Origin: Trochalopteron elliotii
Taxonomy: Eukaryota > Chordata > Aves > Passeriformes > Leiothrichidae
Assembly: GCA_024734555.1 (NCBI GenBank)
Contig: JANPWX010000108.1
Location: 2,589,376 to 2,653,375, forward strand
DNA: 64,000 nucleotides
Direction of reading: 5' to 3'
The notes under the pieces were generated by a model. That model was not told the DNA's origin, did no database searches, and worked only from the letters and a program-made list of their open reading frames with translations. A program made the translations under genes and the position numbers. Position 1 is the stretch's first letter, and each line of letters starts with the position of its first letter. This document shows, piece by piece, positions 35,156 to 47,798 of the stretch.

Positions 35156-38100
35156 CCTTTGTTCCATCTTCACTTGAGCAACGTACAGACAAACTTGATC
35201 CCATTCCAGCCACAGCCCATAGCCAACTGAAACCCTGCATGAGCCATGAGGAGAGTGTAGTGATGTGGTGCACACCAGCAACCTGCCATACCTTTAGCAA
35301 ACATGAATATATTCTTCTCAACCCATGGATATTAAAAATTACAAAATGTGTGTGGGAGTGTAATTGCCATCCCTCTCATTTTACTGTTGGGTTTAAAGCA
35401 TGTTAAATTGACCACTATAAAAGTATTTCAATTATGCCATTAACAGCAAAAAGAAATCCAGTCATGAGTCACACCAGTAAATTTTAGGGAAGACAAACAG
35501 ACTCATACTGTGTGCACACAGACCTCTTCTATTGATATAATACTTGATAATCCTGAAGTGCCTGACTCAGTATTGCATGTAGAGAGAGCTCAGGAGCCTT
35601 CTAGTGCTCAGGGGTGCTCTCACAGCAACTTTGATCACAGGTCAGCCCCCAGAAAGGAGCCTGGGGGGAGTGAAGCACAAGGCAAGCGCTCTCCCTGCAT
35701 GCAGAGCAGGAGGAGATGGTGGCACCAGCCTAGGCAGGGTGTTTTGCAAGAGCATTAGTAGATGATCTGGGCCTTGAGAAATGAAGCAGGCTTATAAAAC
35801 TGAGAACTGTAGCCCAAACATTTTTCTTTTAGGAGAAATCAGCATGCAAAGGGACACATAACCGCAGCTTTTACTGAGGTTTACGCTCCTCTGTCACACA
35901 TCTGCAAAAGAACTGTGCTTTTGTTTTGGGAGGGAGTTCCAACTCCTTTCAATGAAGAGCACTGAACAGCAAGTGAACTCTCTTCACTCTGCCACATTTT
36001 ATCTGATAGATCTAAATAATTCATGTAATAGCTACAAAAAATCTCAGAAAGCAAAAGTGTTTTAAAATTTGCCTCCATTTGTGTACTTCAGGCTTCAGTG
36101 AAACACAGTGAAACCTGTAAAAATACAGGCCTATTTAAGCTGAAAGAGGACAATTTTGGGGGTTCTTGCTCAAAATACTTTAACTCTCAGAGTAGACTGC
36201 TCTGAGTGATCGTTTTCTTCCTCAATTTTGTTGCTACAAATAGCAAACTCTCCTGCCTCCAAACTGCATCACCTTGAGAGAACGAATGCTGCTTACAGGA
36301 TTCAGAACACTACACATGGCATCAAAATATTACAATGCATTTCAAGTCTGGAGACAACACCATGGAAATATGTCCCAAGAATGCCAGAGGTAATGAAAGG
36401 CTGATGAATAGAACATGAAATGGAGGAGCTCTGCTCTGTCGATTTTTTTTTTTTTAACTTCCTGGGAAAGCTGATATATACTCCTTTTTTTCCCCAAAAA
36501 GAATAAACTATTTTCATTTATTACAGTTCAGTCCCTCTGTTATGCATACCATGCCCATACTGGTTACAGGATGTGTAGTGCTTAAAATGGATTCTGGTTG
36601 CAAAAGTAATTCCTGCTTTCATTCAGATCACAGGAAGTTTTAGCTATATTTTTTATAAATGATTGACGCAGATACCTTGATTAGTCTGTTAAAATCATTG
36701 GATTCTGTTCTTACATAATAAAACAATTTGTAGAGGTTGTAATTATTTTTTTAACAGTAAACTATTTCCATACATTTAATAAATTAGCCATTAATGAGGC
36801 CAATATACTTCTAACATAAGAAATAAAAGGGAGGATTGTATCAAGTCAGAATAATTTAGCAATTTCCTTGTACATACATCTTCGGTGTCTAACAAAGGCA
36901 ATTCTTCTCAAGCAAGTGCCAGATTTTCCTGTATAGACAATTAAGGTGCGTCATTGACTTTTATGATTTCCAGAGGGAGAGAGATGCCGTGTCTCAGAGC
37001 TGAATGGCCTGGATCCTGAGTGATGAAAAGCAGGAAGAGACTCCTATTGCATGAGATCCTATTATATTGAAACATTTTTGCTTGCAACTTTAACTAGATA
37101 ATCACCTCTACTTAGAAGATTTTAAAAAGGAGCATTTTAGCAAGCTCTGGAGTTCTTTATGCTCTTGTACACATTTTCAGTTTGTTGCCTTTAGCTGCTG
37201 GAGAGTTAAGAGAAGGCACTCTTTCATCATGCTACATTTTGCAGAGAAGAGCTGCATGTCAAGGATTCATCCCTGACATCTTACATTGTGCTTCATAACA
37301 TCCATTTGTACCAGGCTTGTTGTATTCCATCTCATGACCTGGGATAATGAGGTGTATAGCTGGTGTGCCAGGACTTGATGTGTTGCAGCATGGCATTATC
37401 TGCCTTGGGAAATGTGAAATGAAGGCATTGTCTGCAAAAATATAATTAAGGAAAAGGTTTCTTAGACCTTAATAGCAGAGCATGAACACTACCAACGCTG
37501 CTGCTGTTTTTTGAAAAGAAAGAGAGTAACTAATGCCTAAATGGAAATGATTTTATTCTTCTTTGGTTGGAGGAAGAATTTTGGAGAATACAGAGCTTCA
37601 AGAAATATAGAATGAACTGAAGCAACTGAAATCAAGGTTGTATAGTTCTCTTGAAAACCTAACTGAGGCTTTGTGTTGGAATAATGTATTATTATATTTT
37701 CACATCACCTGCAACCCAGTAAAACGAGTTATTCCTTGAAAATAAGTATTCAGAGAATTCATATCTTCACAAAGGAATCATGTCATGACAATCAAAAGCA
37801 AAAGGTTAGCTGGATGATCAGAATTTGGAGATAAATTTTTCTTGTACTACCAACTCATAAAATCAGCCTACACTGCTGCTGAAATCAGAGGGCTTTTTTC
37901 ATAGAAAAAACACACAGTCATGTAATTCATGGTTATATACACAAAAATGCAGCACTAATCATATGTTCTTATTACTAATGGGAATGCTGTTATTGTCGTA
38001 AGGCAGTGGCAAGTAGGAGCAGCCCTAACATGGATTTGGCATCCATTACATTTAGCATCCTGGAATCAGGTGTTACACAAACACAAAAGATGGCACATGC

Positions 38101-38466
38101 TTGGGAGAGCTTACATCCTAACTTGACATAACTTATCAATGAACCATATTGGTAATAAATAGGGAGGAACATGGAGAGAAAGAATAAAATGCAGAGAATA
38201 AGAACCATATTATATAAGTTAGCAGAAATGCTCATTACTCTTCTTTCTCGAGGACCTTTGAGAAAGATAAAGCTAGATGTCTGTCAAGGCTCAATGTATG
38301 GGAGGATGTGAGAGGTGGGCAACTCCAAAACCAAGGTCCTGGCAGGGATGCCGAACTTCCCATGAGAGATCAATGCTTGACAAAACCCTAGAAGGTGGTT
38401 TAGCAAAGGAGAGTACAAGGGGAAAAATAAAGTAAAATGTCCCAAAGGAGAAAATGTTTGCAGGAT
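35156..38466. other. Unannotated AT-rich sequence
   Basis: No recognised repeat or gene. A possible regulatory block at 36600-36860 is listed separately. Frames at 35510-35758 and 37990-38235 are unrecognised. Confidence 0.5.
36600..36860. promoter_or_regulatory. Possible conserved regulatory block (speculative)
   Basis: An AT-rich, repeat-free stretch contains ATTGACGCAG near 36662, a GTAATTATTT run near 36739 and AAATTAGCCATTAATGAGG near 36781, all resembling homeodomain-rich distal enhancers. This is pattern recognition only. Confidence 0.15.
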
Positions 38467-38472
38467 CAGAAC

Positions 38473-39165
38473 TGTGGGGTTGCAGGATTTTGTTTTAAAA
38501 GTTTTATTAAGTTTAGTATAGTTTTAGTTACCCAATATGGGCCCCTTGTCTTGGCATTTTCTCTTATCATAAGTTGATAAGGGTTTCTATGCCTCTCTGG
38601 TCTTTGCCCAGAGACTACTTCCTATTGGTCCTTTCCCTATGATGATCCCTGCCCATCCTCTCCTTCTTTCCCCTGTCCATCACTGAGTCCCTATCTCCAA
38701 GGTCCAGAACCTTCGAGGAGATTTGGCCAGCAGTGGGCAGATTCCCCCGAGACCCCTCCCCAAATTACCTTTGATTTGTTAGTAGTTAGGTAATTCAGTT
38801 GGCATTTGTTGCTTTGCTTTGTTTCATTGGTTCATAGTTTGTACCCACCCCTTGAACCTGTCCTGGACAAAACCCCCCTGCAGCCCAGGTCCAGGGTCTC
38901 TCCAGAGGTCTCTCCTGAGGTCTCTCCTGAGGTGTCTCTCCTGAGGCTCCAGGCCTGAGGTAAGGGGTTCCCCTGTGACCCCCGAATAAACCCCTGTTCC
39001 CCAAACCTCTGAGAGTCTCCTCTTTCATTTATACCACGGCCGTGACAGCGAAAATCGAGGTGCTGCAGAGCCAAGAACTCACAAATCGGATCTGTTGTGG
39101 CGTATCAGAGCTACCGGGTGGTCCAGCCGAGCAGCGCGCTGACCAAAGAGATACGCACCCCAACA
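38473..39165 (+). mobile_element. ERV solo LTR with perfect 6-bp target-site duplication
   Basis: A 693-bp unit begins TGTGGGGTTG and ends CCCCAACA. It is flanked by identical hexamers CAGAAC at 38467-38472 and 39166-39171. The six-base duplication points to a class II (alpha/beta-retrovirus-like, ERVK-type) integration. AATAAA lies at 38985-38990, leaving about 175 bases of 3' R/U5, which is very rich in CpG (about 11 in 39035-39160) compared with the flanks. The upstream half carries a four-unit GGTCTCTCCTGA-type minisatellite. There is no gag, pol or env, so it is a solo LTR. The intact duplication, high CpG content and clean termini make it one of the youngest insertions in the window. 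Minus-strand frames at 38795-39367 and the plus-strand frame at 39042-39254 overlap it by chance. Confidence 0.9.
38894..38946. repeat. Minisatellite inside the LTR
   Basis: About four imperfect copies of a 12-to-15-base unit (GGTCTCTCC followed by AGA or TGA) lie in the LTR just upstream of the polyadenylation signal. Copy number in such LTR-internal repeats often varies between family members. The repeated Ser-Gly-Glu-Thr in the antisense frames comes from this array. Confidence 0.8.
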
Positions 39166-39580
39166 CAGAACCTTGGTTTTTATCCCCTACAGAGTCCTTT
39201 ATATTGTATTCAGTGAAATTTAAAAGCCATACTTTCCCTTTAGTCATGGGATGAAGCTGTATAGAGATGATGAGGCTAGTTGTGCAAGTGAGGTGAACAC
39301 TATTTGCCCTCATTGGCCCATCAGGGCAAGAATATGTAAATTCCATTTTTAAGGTATGACAGAACAAAAATTAGTGTGGCTGTACCTTCAGCAAGCTCTA
39401 AAGTCCCTATATTAACATCTAGGCCAGTGTGAGTGAGTGCTGTTATAAATGAGAATTAGACTGTGAGCATCTACATTCTTCTGCAGGCCTTTCCTCGAAG
39501 GAATGAAGCACACACACCTCTGCCAGGATGGCTTTAGGCCCCACATTTCAAGAACACTAGCTGCTGGAATAATGTTATGC

Positions 39581-39643
39581 TTGTTATGGTCAGAAATAGC
39601 TGCTTATTATGGTCAGAAATAGCTTGTTATGGTCAGAAATAGC
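39581..39643. repeat. Three-copy tandem repeat (20-23 bp unit)
   Basis: The unit TTGTTATGGTCAGAAATAGC occurs at 39581, at 39604 (with one change, TTATTATGG...) and at 39624. The first copy has three extra bases. This is a small local array with no known role. Confidence 0.9.
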
Positions 39644-41674
39644 TTCTTGAAGTAGCACATACGAGTGGAGTTAACCAGCTCTAATTAAGGTAACATCGTC
39701 AGTCAAGAGTGCATTGATAACATCTTAACAGGTTCCTCATGTTGATTATGGTAGATCATCTCTCCTTTAGGTTTTAAATGTTCAGTTCTGGCTTTATGAA
39801 GGCATTTAAATACAAGAACCATGCAAACCACAATGTCCCACTGCCTGAAGTCCTAAATATTGATGACAGCACAATTGAAAGAAGGGCAGCAGTTTTAATT
39901 TTGTCCTGTCTTTATCTTGCATGTGTTGGACATCCTGTAATTGTCAAAGCAGTCCATTGACAGATTCCAGTAAAGTGAAATTGCTTTTTCAACTGTTACA
40001 TAATAACAATCACCAGGCTTTGGAGAAAATAGCTGAAAATTGGTGACATGAATACCACACTCAATCACATGCTCCAAAACAGTCACTGATATAAAAGAAT
40101 TGAATGCTTAAGGTGCCCACCAACATGCATAAAAGATACCTGTTGTCCAATACAGCAAATGTTGAATAAATTGACTTTGCTGCAGAATATAATTATTACT
40201 GTTAATAACAGTCATTAAAGACATTCCAGGCTCTGAATTTTTTACATCTGTTGAACTTTCATTTTTTTTAATAATATATGGAAATTTAACCAATAATATT
40301 GAATTCACACTAAACCCTTTCACAGATAAGGTCTTTTACATGAAGAAGAAATGCAAATTTAAGATGAAGTTTTCAAGGTTTTCATGATACACTGTTATAG
40401 TGCTGTATAATTATTTTGTAAGCAGAAATTGAGCAAATTCACACCTGGGGTAGTGAAGTCTGTATTTAAGCTTTAAGCAAAGGTTCAATCCATACTTTGA
40501 CAGTGTAGAACTCCTCAGAGTTGACCATGCAAGAATGAGGGTGTGCCCAGATGAAAGGCAATTGTACCCCTCAGGTCAGGGGTCCTGGATCACCCTTGCC
40601 CTGGAGGCATTCCATCATCTGCCCACATGCCCCAGATGAGCTCTGCCCATCCCAGGGAATCTCCCTTTCTTCATACTGCACAAATCATGTAACTTCATGC
40701 TTTGAACTGTCTGTCATTTAGAAAAATGTTCAAGTGAAATGAGCATTAAATTACCTCACTGAGAACGTCACTGATCAATTGTTGGTGTTAGTCTATTGCT
40801 AGAAATGCCACGTTGGTTCTGGTAATTTCTGGTATATATCTTTTCACACCAGCCTGTAGAGGTGAGCTGCAGTTCCTGCAGGTATTTACATTACAATATA
40901 CTGGATTTATCCAGAGGAAACAATGAGAACAAAGAGCTACATTTATTTTTCACCTTGGCATCTGCACATATATTTCATGCTAGACCCTGCATAAAAATTT
41001 TCAGGAGGCAATCAGGAATGGATTGAAGGAAACTCACTGAAAAGGTTCCTCCCACAGTTTTCACAGGAAGTCACAGAATATGTGTAAGATACTTTTAAAA
41101 GCCTTTTTACTACTTCCTTTCTTTTTCTGGTGATTCACTTTTCAGCTGACAAAGTGATTTATTAACTGTCTTTAAAAAGTTCAATTTCATTGAACAAATG
41201 ATAAATATCAAAACCTGAAGTCTGACCCAACATCAATATCAAACATTAGAAGACTTGGTTTATTTTTCAAAGAATATACGAAAGGAGGATGAATGAATAC
41301 TCAATATAAGAACAAATTAGAGAAGAATTATTGTTAGCCACAATGACTGGAAGACTCAACTCACTGTGTTAATTCCACTAGAGGCAGATGATAATCACAT
41401 TTGAAATTGAAAATTGAAAAACTGAAATTTGAAAATTGTGAATTGTGAATTTCCACTCCTCCCCTGGATAAAGAGCATCCACAAAGAAGGAAATGTAGTT
41501 TTATTAGCAAAATGAAGCAAAACACTAACCTGTGTCCTACTATTTCACCTTCTCTCATCCACCTTGGGAATGTCACGCCACAATTGGTGTTGTCGCTTCT
41601 GTTAAAATCACGGAGAGGTGTGACTTGGTGCTCCTGCAAGTAACTACAACAGCAAAGATGGTGTCATTCCCAAA

Positions 41675-41704
41675 TACACACATGCACACACACACACACA
41701 CACA
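41675..41704. repeat. (CA)n microsatellite
   Basis: A CA dinucleotide run of about 30 bases is interrupted once by TG at 41683-41684. Confidence 0.95.
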
Positions 41705-43699
41705 TTGAGTGCAAAGGCAAAAACTGGGAAGCAGTCAGAATTCATTCATTCATAGAAAACGTGATTTCCTGCTGTTCATGAATGCCATTAGTTTTATTTA
41801 AGCCATTTATAACTCCTTCATTGCATTTTGTTTAAGCTCCAGCCTTCCTAAACTGAACTTCTTTTCATTTCAACTACTGTTTAAATACAGAAATGCATGT
41901 AAATATGAAAATATTCACAATTTTTATTCTACTCATTTTACATCTTGCTAATGCTTGTTGAACTGGCTGTCAGAGCAGTTAAGAATGGAAAAGATCAAAT
42001 AGTACCCAGCTGCAGTGACACATGGCAATTTACTACACCTACCTGTGTCAGTCAATTCAAGCCAACAGTCCTGCAAGAAGAATGGAAAATCCACATGATC
42101 AAGTGAGACTTCTTGCAACAGCACCATTACCTCATTTTATAGACATAAATTTTCATTCACTCCTTGGAAGCTGGTGGAGGGCTGAAGAGGTCCAAAACCC
42201 TCCAGATTCAGAGGTTCTATAGCTTGTAGTTTCTTAAATTGCACTTCAGCACCAGTAGCAGAGGAACAAATGGTGCATGAGTTTCATCTGTGAGACTGTA
42301 CATACTGTTTTCCCCAAGAAAATCCTAGACACTAGCAGCAGATGATTTAGCAGCATAAGCCAGAATACCTTTAGGCACTTAGAAACACAGCTACTCTGAA
42401 TATTTCCTGGTGTCCATATGGCACAGCAGCATGCAACAGAAACAAACTCAATTTTCAGAAAGAATCTGGAAAACTGTTCAAGGAAAAAGGTTTTTTGAGT
42501 AGAAGCAAAGGGTCAGGAGTGGAGATTCTGTAGTGAAAGAAGCAAGAAGCTGGAGGCAGTCAGGGCAGATTCCTCCACTGAAATACACACTTCCCAAGTG
42601 GAAAGATGACCAGAGAAAAGGCAGGTTTGAACCAAAATTAAGTACCTAAGGGTTTTCTGGATTTATCTCTGAGCTCAACATCTAAAGGAACCATTGCACA
42701 AAAGTATACATTTCAGTAATTTAAAAATTAAAATTTGATTCTATTTCTTGAGCTTCTCAGAAAGATGAACTAGAGGAAAATTTTTGCAGCTCAAGGAATA
42801 CTGAAGATACTTATTTTCAGTGACTCTTGTATAGGTCCCTACTGTGTCAGACCTGTCTGAGACAGAGAAGTCCCTGCACAAAAGCAAGGAGAGGATAAGG
42901 AAGAGGAGAATGACATTCTTCAGCATGACAAAAATAGAGCGTAGACAGAAAAAAATTGAGTTTCTGACCTGTTTTTTCCTTCTGTAAGATACCAGATTGG
43001 TAAACAGTAAGTGTAGCTTGTCTCCCTGGCACTAGCTGAAGGCCAAAGATAGCACATCGACCTTCTCCAGAGTCTGCTGGGACTGGAGTAACCTTCAGGG
43101 TCAGGCTTGTCAGATTTGCTGATATCACAGGAGATTGTCTCCATGGCTAAAACACAGGATGCTGTCATATATCTTTTTGCTGCTTATCCAAGTGACCATG
43201 AAGAAAAAAATCAATTTAGTTTCTCTGAAGTAGAACTGCACAAAATTCATGTGGTTGGAAAAATGTGTGGCTAAATGGCATTAGGATTTGTCATAAGAAT
43301 AAATATATTTAATTATGCAGTCTAGTTCTCCACCAATTTTTAAATTCCTACATAATAATAAGAAACTCAATTTACGTGAATGGCTACAGTGTCAGGACAT
43401 TGACAGAGCCTGTGACAGGTGCTTCTGGCGAGGGCAAAAAAGAAAGAATCAAGAGTAATAGTGCTGTGCAGACTGGAAAATTTCAAAGGCAAACCCTCTA
43501 CTTTAAAGAAGCATACTCAAAAAACTCAGAACACTGAAGTCATAGGGAAGAGAACCCTGTTCCTGAGCAATTCCATGTGGCATCCAGGTCCAGCTTAGTC
43601 ACAACCAACTCACAGCAGTGTTTCAACTCTCAGCATCCACAGCTGGAGACCTTCTCCACAATATTAATTACCTGGGTTATTTTATTCCTTAGTCTTTGC

Positions 43700-43862
43700 C
43701 AGAGAAGTGCTGACTGCCTCCATTCCTGGAAGTTTTTGAGGCCAGGCTGGATGAGACTTTGAGCACCAGATCTACTGGAAGGTATCTCTGCCCATTGCAG
43801 TGAGGTTGAACTCAAAGTTCTTTCAAACCCAAATCATTCTGTCAGATTCTGCAATTCTATGA
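43700..43862 (+). mobile_element. CR1 LINE 3' end
   Basis: The plus-strand order is canonical for the CR1 terminus. The 'ttcctggaagtttttgaggc' block (43723-43742) is followed by 'ccaggctggatgagac' and 'tggaaggtatctctgccca'. The sequence then reaches 'tcaaacccaaatcattctg' and a decayed ATTCTATG tail ending at about 43862. It is 5'-truncated and non-coding. The sequence upstream of 43700 does not look like CR1. Confidence 0.88.
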
Positions 43863-46800
43863 GCATGTGAGTGTCAGAATACAATTATAATATTTCAGTT
43901 TCAAAATTGAATAGTAGAGACAACTCTACCATTTTCGTTTGTCTTTCTTTTATTTAGTTTCAGAGATCAGATCCTTTCGAGATGATTAGTTTTCATTCTG
44001 AGGGTTTCTGGGAGGGACCCATCCTTTAGAACTGAAAAAATGATCAGAAATGCAAAATCCAGTGGAGCTACACTCCCCACTAACAGCTTGGTAGAAAGAA
44101 TATGTATTCTTCTAAAAGAAAAACAGCCTTTTAAGATCATATGATTTCAGGAAAGAATTTTAAGTGTGCAAAAATCATGTAAGGACCTATTTTCTGTAGA
44201 GATATGGTGGAAATCATGTGTCTAACTAGCATTTGTATCTTCTGAAATTTTCCTCTTCAGTGAATATTCAGTTATTCAATTTGCCACCATAGATGAACAA
44301 TTTCATGATCTACTTAGGCAAACATACTGTACTGAAGCCTGAAATGGTTGTAAATTATATATATGGCTATTTTATTTTTCCATCTGGAAGCAGTCCTTTC
44401 ATGTAGCTGCTGTGGATTATTAAAGGAGAAAAACATGTTCTTTACATTTCATATAGGTGTTAATGAAGTGATGATAAATAGGTTCTGAAATATCTATCAT
44501 AAATGTCTGTCTTTGAGTTTTAATTTTTCTTCTTTTTTGGAGAAGCAGTGTCCAATTATTTTCTGTGTTTTTCCTGATGGTAAAATATATCCACTTTATC
44601 ACATAGCTCAATAAGCTTGCTTTATTAACTACATGCATTTAAAAATATTTTACTCTAATCTGACATGACATTATTATAAAACTATAATTTTTAAAATTAT
44701 CTTGAGAAATATTTCTAGCAATATAAATCTATTTTTCTTCAAACCATTTTGAAGAGATATGTTTTGAGTACACTGGAACTTTTTTGAGCCTTGCATCTAA
44801 ATTTTAAGTCACCTACTTTGTCACGGAGTTAAACACATTTCCCTGTAAGTAGTGCACTTTACAGGTTTCAAATGTGTTTTCAAAGCTACCTCTGGCAAAA
44901 TCTTTGCTATCAAACATGGCATGTATTCAGCTATTTTCTTTTGGTTCTGAGCCTCTCTCTAAGAAGAAAATGAGGCAGTCAATATTTCTTCTCTGATTTT
45001 TCCTTTGACCTGTCCTTGAATCTTAAAATGTTGTAATTTCTTTGTGGAGAAGCTGCAATAGGTTCAAGATGACATGTATCAGTTATGTAGCTCATTCTGG
45101 TTTCTTTTTAAAATATAATATAAAAACAGCCTAATTCTCCACTTTCACAGTGACTACAAGTGGAATTTCTTCCCACCCCTCCAAATATTTTCAAGAAATC
45201 TTTTTCCAGATCTCAGAAACAAATGGATTTTTTTGCTTACTCAATGGCCATCTTCATCACCTTCCTTTCAGCTTTCAGTGTCACACTGCCCTTAGAGATA
45301 TCAGCACCACCCTTGATCAAGGTGATGCTCCTCCTTGACTGAGGAAAAAAGAGGGAGCATCAAAGTGCAGGGGAGAGATTCAATATTGCCTTTGCACAAA
45401 GGAGCAACACGCCACTGTAATAGTTCTACAATAGCTGTACTTCTCTGTTGCAGTAATGTGCTGTGCTACTGTAATATGCTGGACTACCATAGCAGCTCTG
45501 CTATCCTTGCTTCCAGAGGAAGAGTCATAAAATGAAATTGCTAAAAATAACTCTTCAGATGAGAAGCTGTTCCTATTCAGCTTATAAAAAGGAGGCTGAG
45601 ATAAGATCTTGCGTAGCTACTCATACATGTAGGGGAAAAAAAAGATCTTACAAGTGTGTAGTTCTGGCTTTTAGGAAAGAAAGTAAAACTGGAAGTCGAT
45701 TCAGTATTATATAACATGAGACAACCAGATCCAATGAGCAGAAGTCAGGCAAATTCACCTTGACATATGATGCAGATTTCTAACAGGGAAGATGATAAAT
45801 TAACACTGATTTTGGAGGGTGGTGCAGTCACTATAATTGGAAGGTGACGTTAGTTGCTGTCCTAAAGATAGGATTTGATCCAGCTTCTGAGAGGGTGAAG
45901 ACAGCACAGGCAGGTACCAAAGTAAGCCTAAGGTTGTGGTCCTTCTTGCCTTGGATCTTGTGGCTTTAAATACCACTCTTCCATCTACTCCCGGCCACAT
46001 ATTCCTGGGGCAAGGAAGGTACAACAGTCCTGCCTGTGCAGTGCCACAGAAGTGGCAGGTCTGCAATAAATCACTGTAATCTGTTCCCAAGGCTCCTCAC
46101 TTCAAATTTTGGCCAAATTTTGTTTTCTCCATTTTCATCCCTTATTCTAAGATATCAGACTTAGACTGGAGCAGGACAACAGATGAACTGGTATTCTGAA
46201 ATGCACCTGTCAAAAGATGGATGACTGACATTTACTTAAAGTCAAACTGAACATCAAATTTGGGATTATAAAGAAATGCTTCTGGGAAGAAAAATATGTT
46301 CATACTGGAAAGACTCATGGCACTTTTTGCAATTTAAGTAAAAGAGGTCCTTTCAATTGTAGTAGATTCCCTTTGCTGTAGACTGATGCCTCAATCTTGT
46401 CTGTTCCCACTCTGTGGTACAAAAGGGTTTAGTTGCTTAAGGATTGAAATATTTAAGTCTAATTGAAGTCATTGTGTTCAGAATGGAATGTGTGGGTGAC
46501 ATTTACAAGGCTTTAATACATGAAAAGCCAGTTTAAGTAATTTAACAGTCATCTCTGGCCTCTGAAGATGACATACTCCATGAAATGGTGAAATCACTAC
46601 TTCTGTTAATTGATCTCCCTCATAAATACAGCATCAAATTCAGTCATTTGGTGTCATTTGTTACCCTAAGTGTTTTTGCTTATTGAGAGCCTTTTGGACC
46701 CTTCTTAATCCCATCTCCTCTCAGTTTCTGCTACAATGTGTGCACCCTGACAGTGTGGATGGGCAGCCTGCCTCTACCCTGGTTCCTCTCTTCTTCCTCC

Positions 46801-46974
46801 TGGAGGAATCTGTGTGTCTCTCAGCCAGGAGCAGGGAACTGGTGCACTGAGCCATGCATGACTTCTCCAACATCTGGAGATAGCACACAAGATTCCAGAA
46901 TAATCCCAAAACTGGTATCTCCACCAGAAGCCAAAGGGTTTAGACTCTTAGCTATAAAAAGGTGTCACATCTTA
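43863..46974. other. Unannotated AT-rich sequence
   Basis: No gene or dispersed repeat is recognised. Frames of 60 to 96 codons (for example 45800-46090, minus) are unremarkable. Confidence 0.5.
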
Positions 46975-47798
46975 TGGGACTTACTAAGTTTGTCTATGAT
47001 ACTAAATTGGGAGGAGCTTCTGACTCCTTTGAAGGCAGAGGGGCTCTGCAGAGAGACCTTGAAACAGTCGAGGGTTGGGCAATCACTAACCACCAGGAAT
47101 GGGGCAACTCTGGACATACAGTACAGAGAGGGGAATGAGATGCTGGAAAGCAGTGCCATGGAAAGGGACATGGGGGTCCTGGTCAGTGACAAGTTGAACA
47201 TGAGCCAGCAGTGCCCTGGCAGTCGGGAGGGCCAAGTGTGTCCTGGAAGACATCAGGCACAGTAGCACCAGTGGGATTGTTCTGCTCTGCTCTGCACTGG
47301 GACAGCCTCACCTTTTGAATACTGTGTGCAGTTTTGGGTGCCACAATATCAAGAAGATATTAAACTATTAGAGATTGTCCAGAGGAAGGCAACAAATTTG
47401 GTGAAGGGTCTTGAGGGAAAACCTTATGAGGAGCAGCTAAGGTTACTTGGACAGTTCAGCCTGGAGGAGACTGAGGGAAGACCTCATTGCAGTCACAACT
47501 TCCTTGAGAGGGGAAGAGGAGGGGCAGACACTGATCTCTTCACTATAGTGACAGGACCAAAATGAGTGACAGGAAGCTGTGCCAGAGGAGGTTTAGGCTG
47601 GATATTAAGAAAAGATTTTTCACACAGAGAGTGGTTGGGCATTGGAACAGGCTCTCCAACCCTTACAGAATTCAAGAAGTGTTTGGACAATGCTCTCAGG
47701 CACATGGTGAGGATCTTGGAATTGTCCTCTGCAGGGCCAGGAGTTGTACTCAATGATCCTTCTGGTCCCTTTTAACTCAGCATATTCTATGATTCTAC
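46975..47798 (+). mobile_element. CR1 LINE: reverse-transcriptase C-terminal part and 3' end
   Basis: The element starts close to the reverse-transcriptase catalytic box. Its translation begins KFVYDTKLGG, where intact CR1 reads FADD, so one catalytic aspartate is already lost. It continues through LNMSQQC, YCVQFWVPQYQEDIKLLE, LEGKPYEEQLRLLG, RLDIKKRFFTQRVVGHWNRL and LTEFKKCLDNALRHMV, the normal order of the CR1 ORF2 C-terminus. It ends in a short 3' UTR and ATTCTATGATTCTA tail at about 47785-47798. Stops and frameshifts split it over frames at 46738-47265, 47326-47565 and 47562-47775, and a short stretch after AITNHQEWGN is missing relative to the usual element. It is a 5'-truncated pseudogenic copy. 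The sequence before about 46975 (46738 on) is not clearly CR1. Confidence 0.92.

Larger units (their letters stand above)
39172..43699. other. Unannotated AT-rich sequence with small simple repeats
   Basis: It contains the 20-23-bp tandem repeat at 39581-39643, a GAAATT-rich low-complexity stretch at 41399-41453 and a CA run at 41675-41704. No exon or dispersed repeat is recognised. Confidence 0.5.

Noticed and set aside
34696..35177. Frames of 151, 130 and 61 codons
   Set aside because: They are the pentanucleotide array translated in three phases.
38795..39367. Frames with a repeated Ser-Gly-Glu-Thr motif
   Set aside because: The repeat is the antisense translation of the LTR minisatellite.
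39588..39643. CRISPR-like array from three short repeats
   Set aside because: The units abut without spacers and the host is a vertebrate; it is a simple tandem repeat.
40470..40500. A B-box-like GGTTCAATCC suggesting a tRNA or SINE
   Set aside because: No A box at the right distance and no cloverleaf could be drawn.
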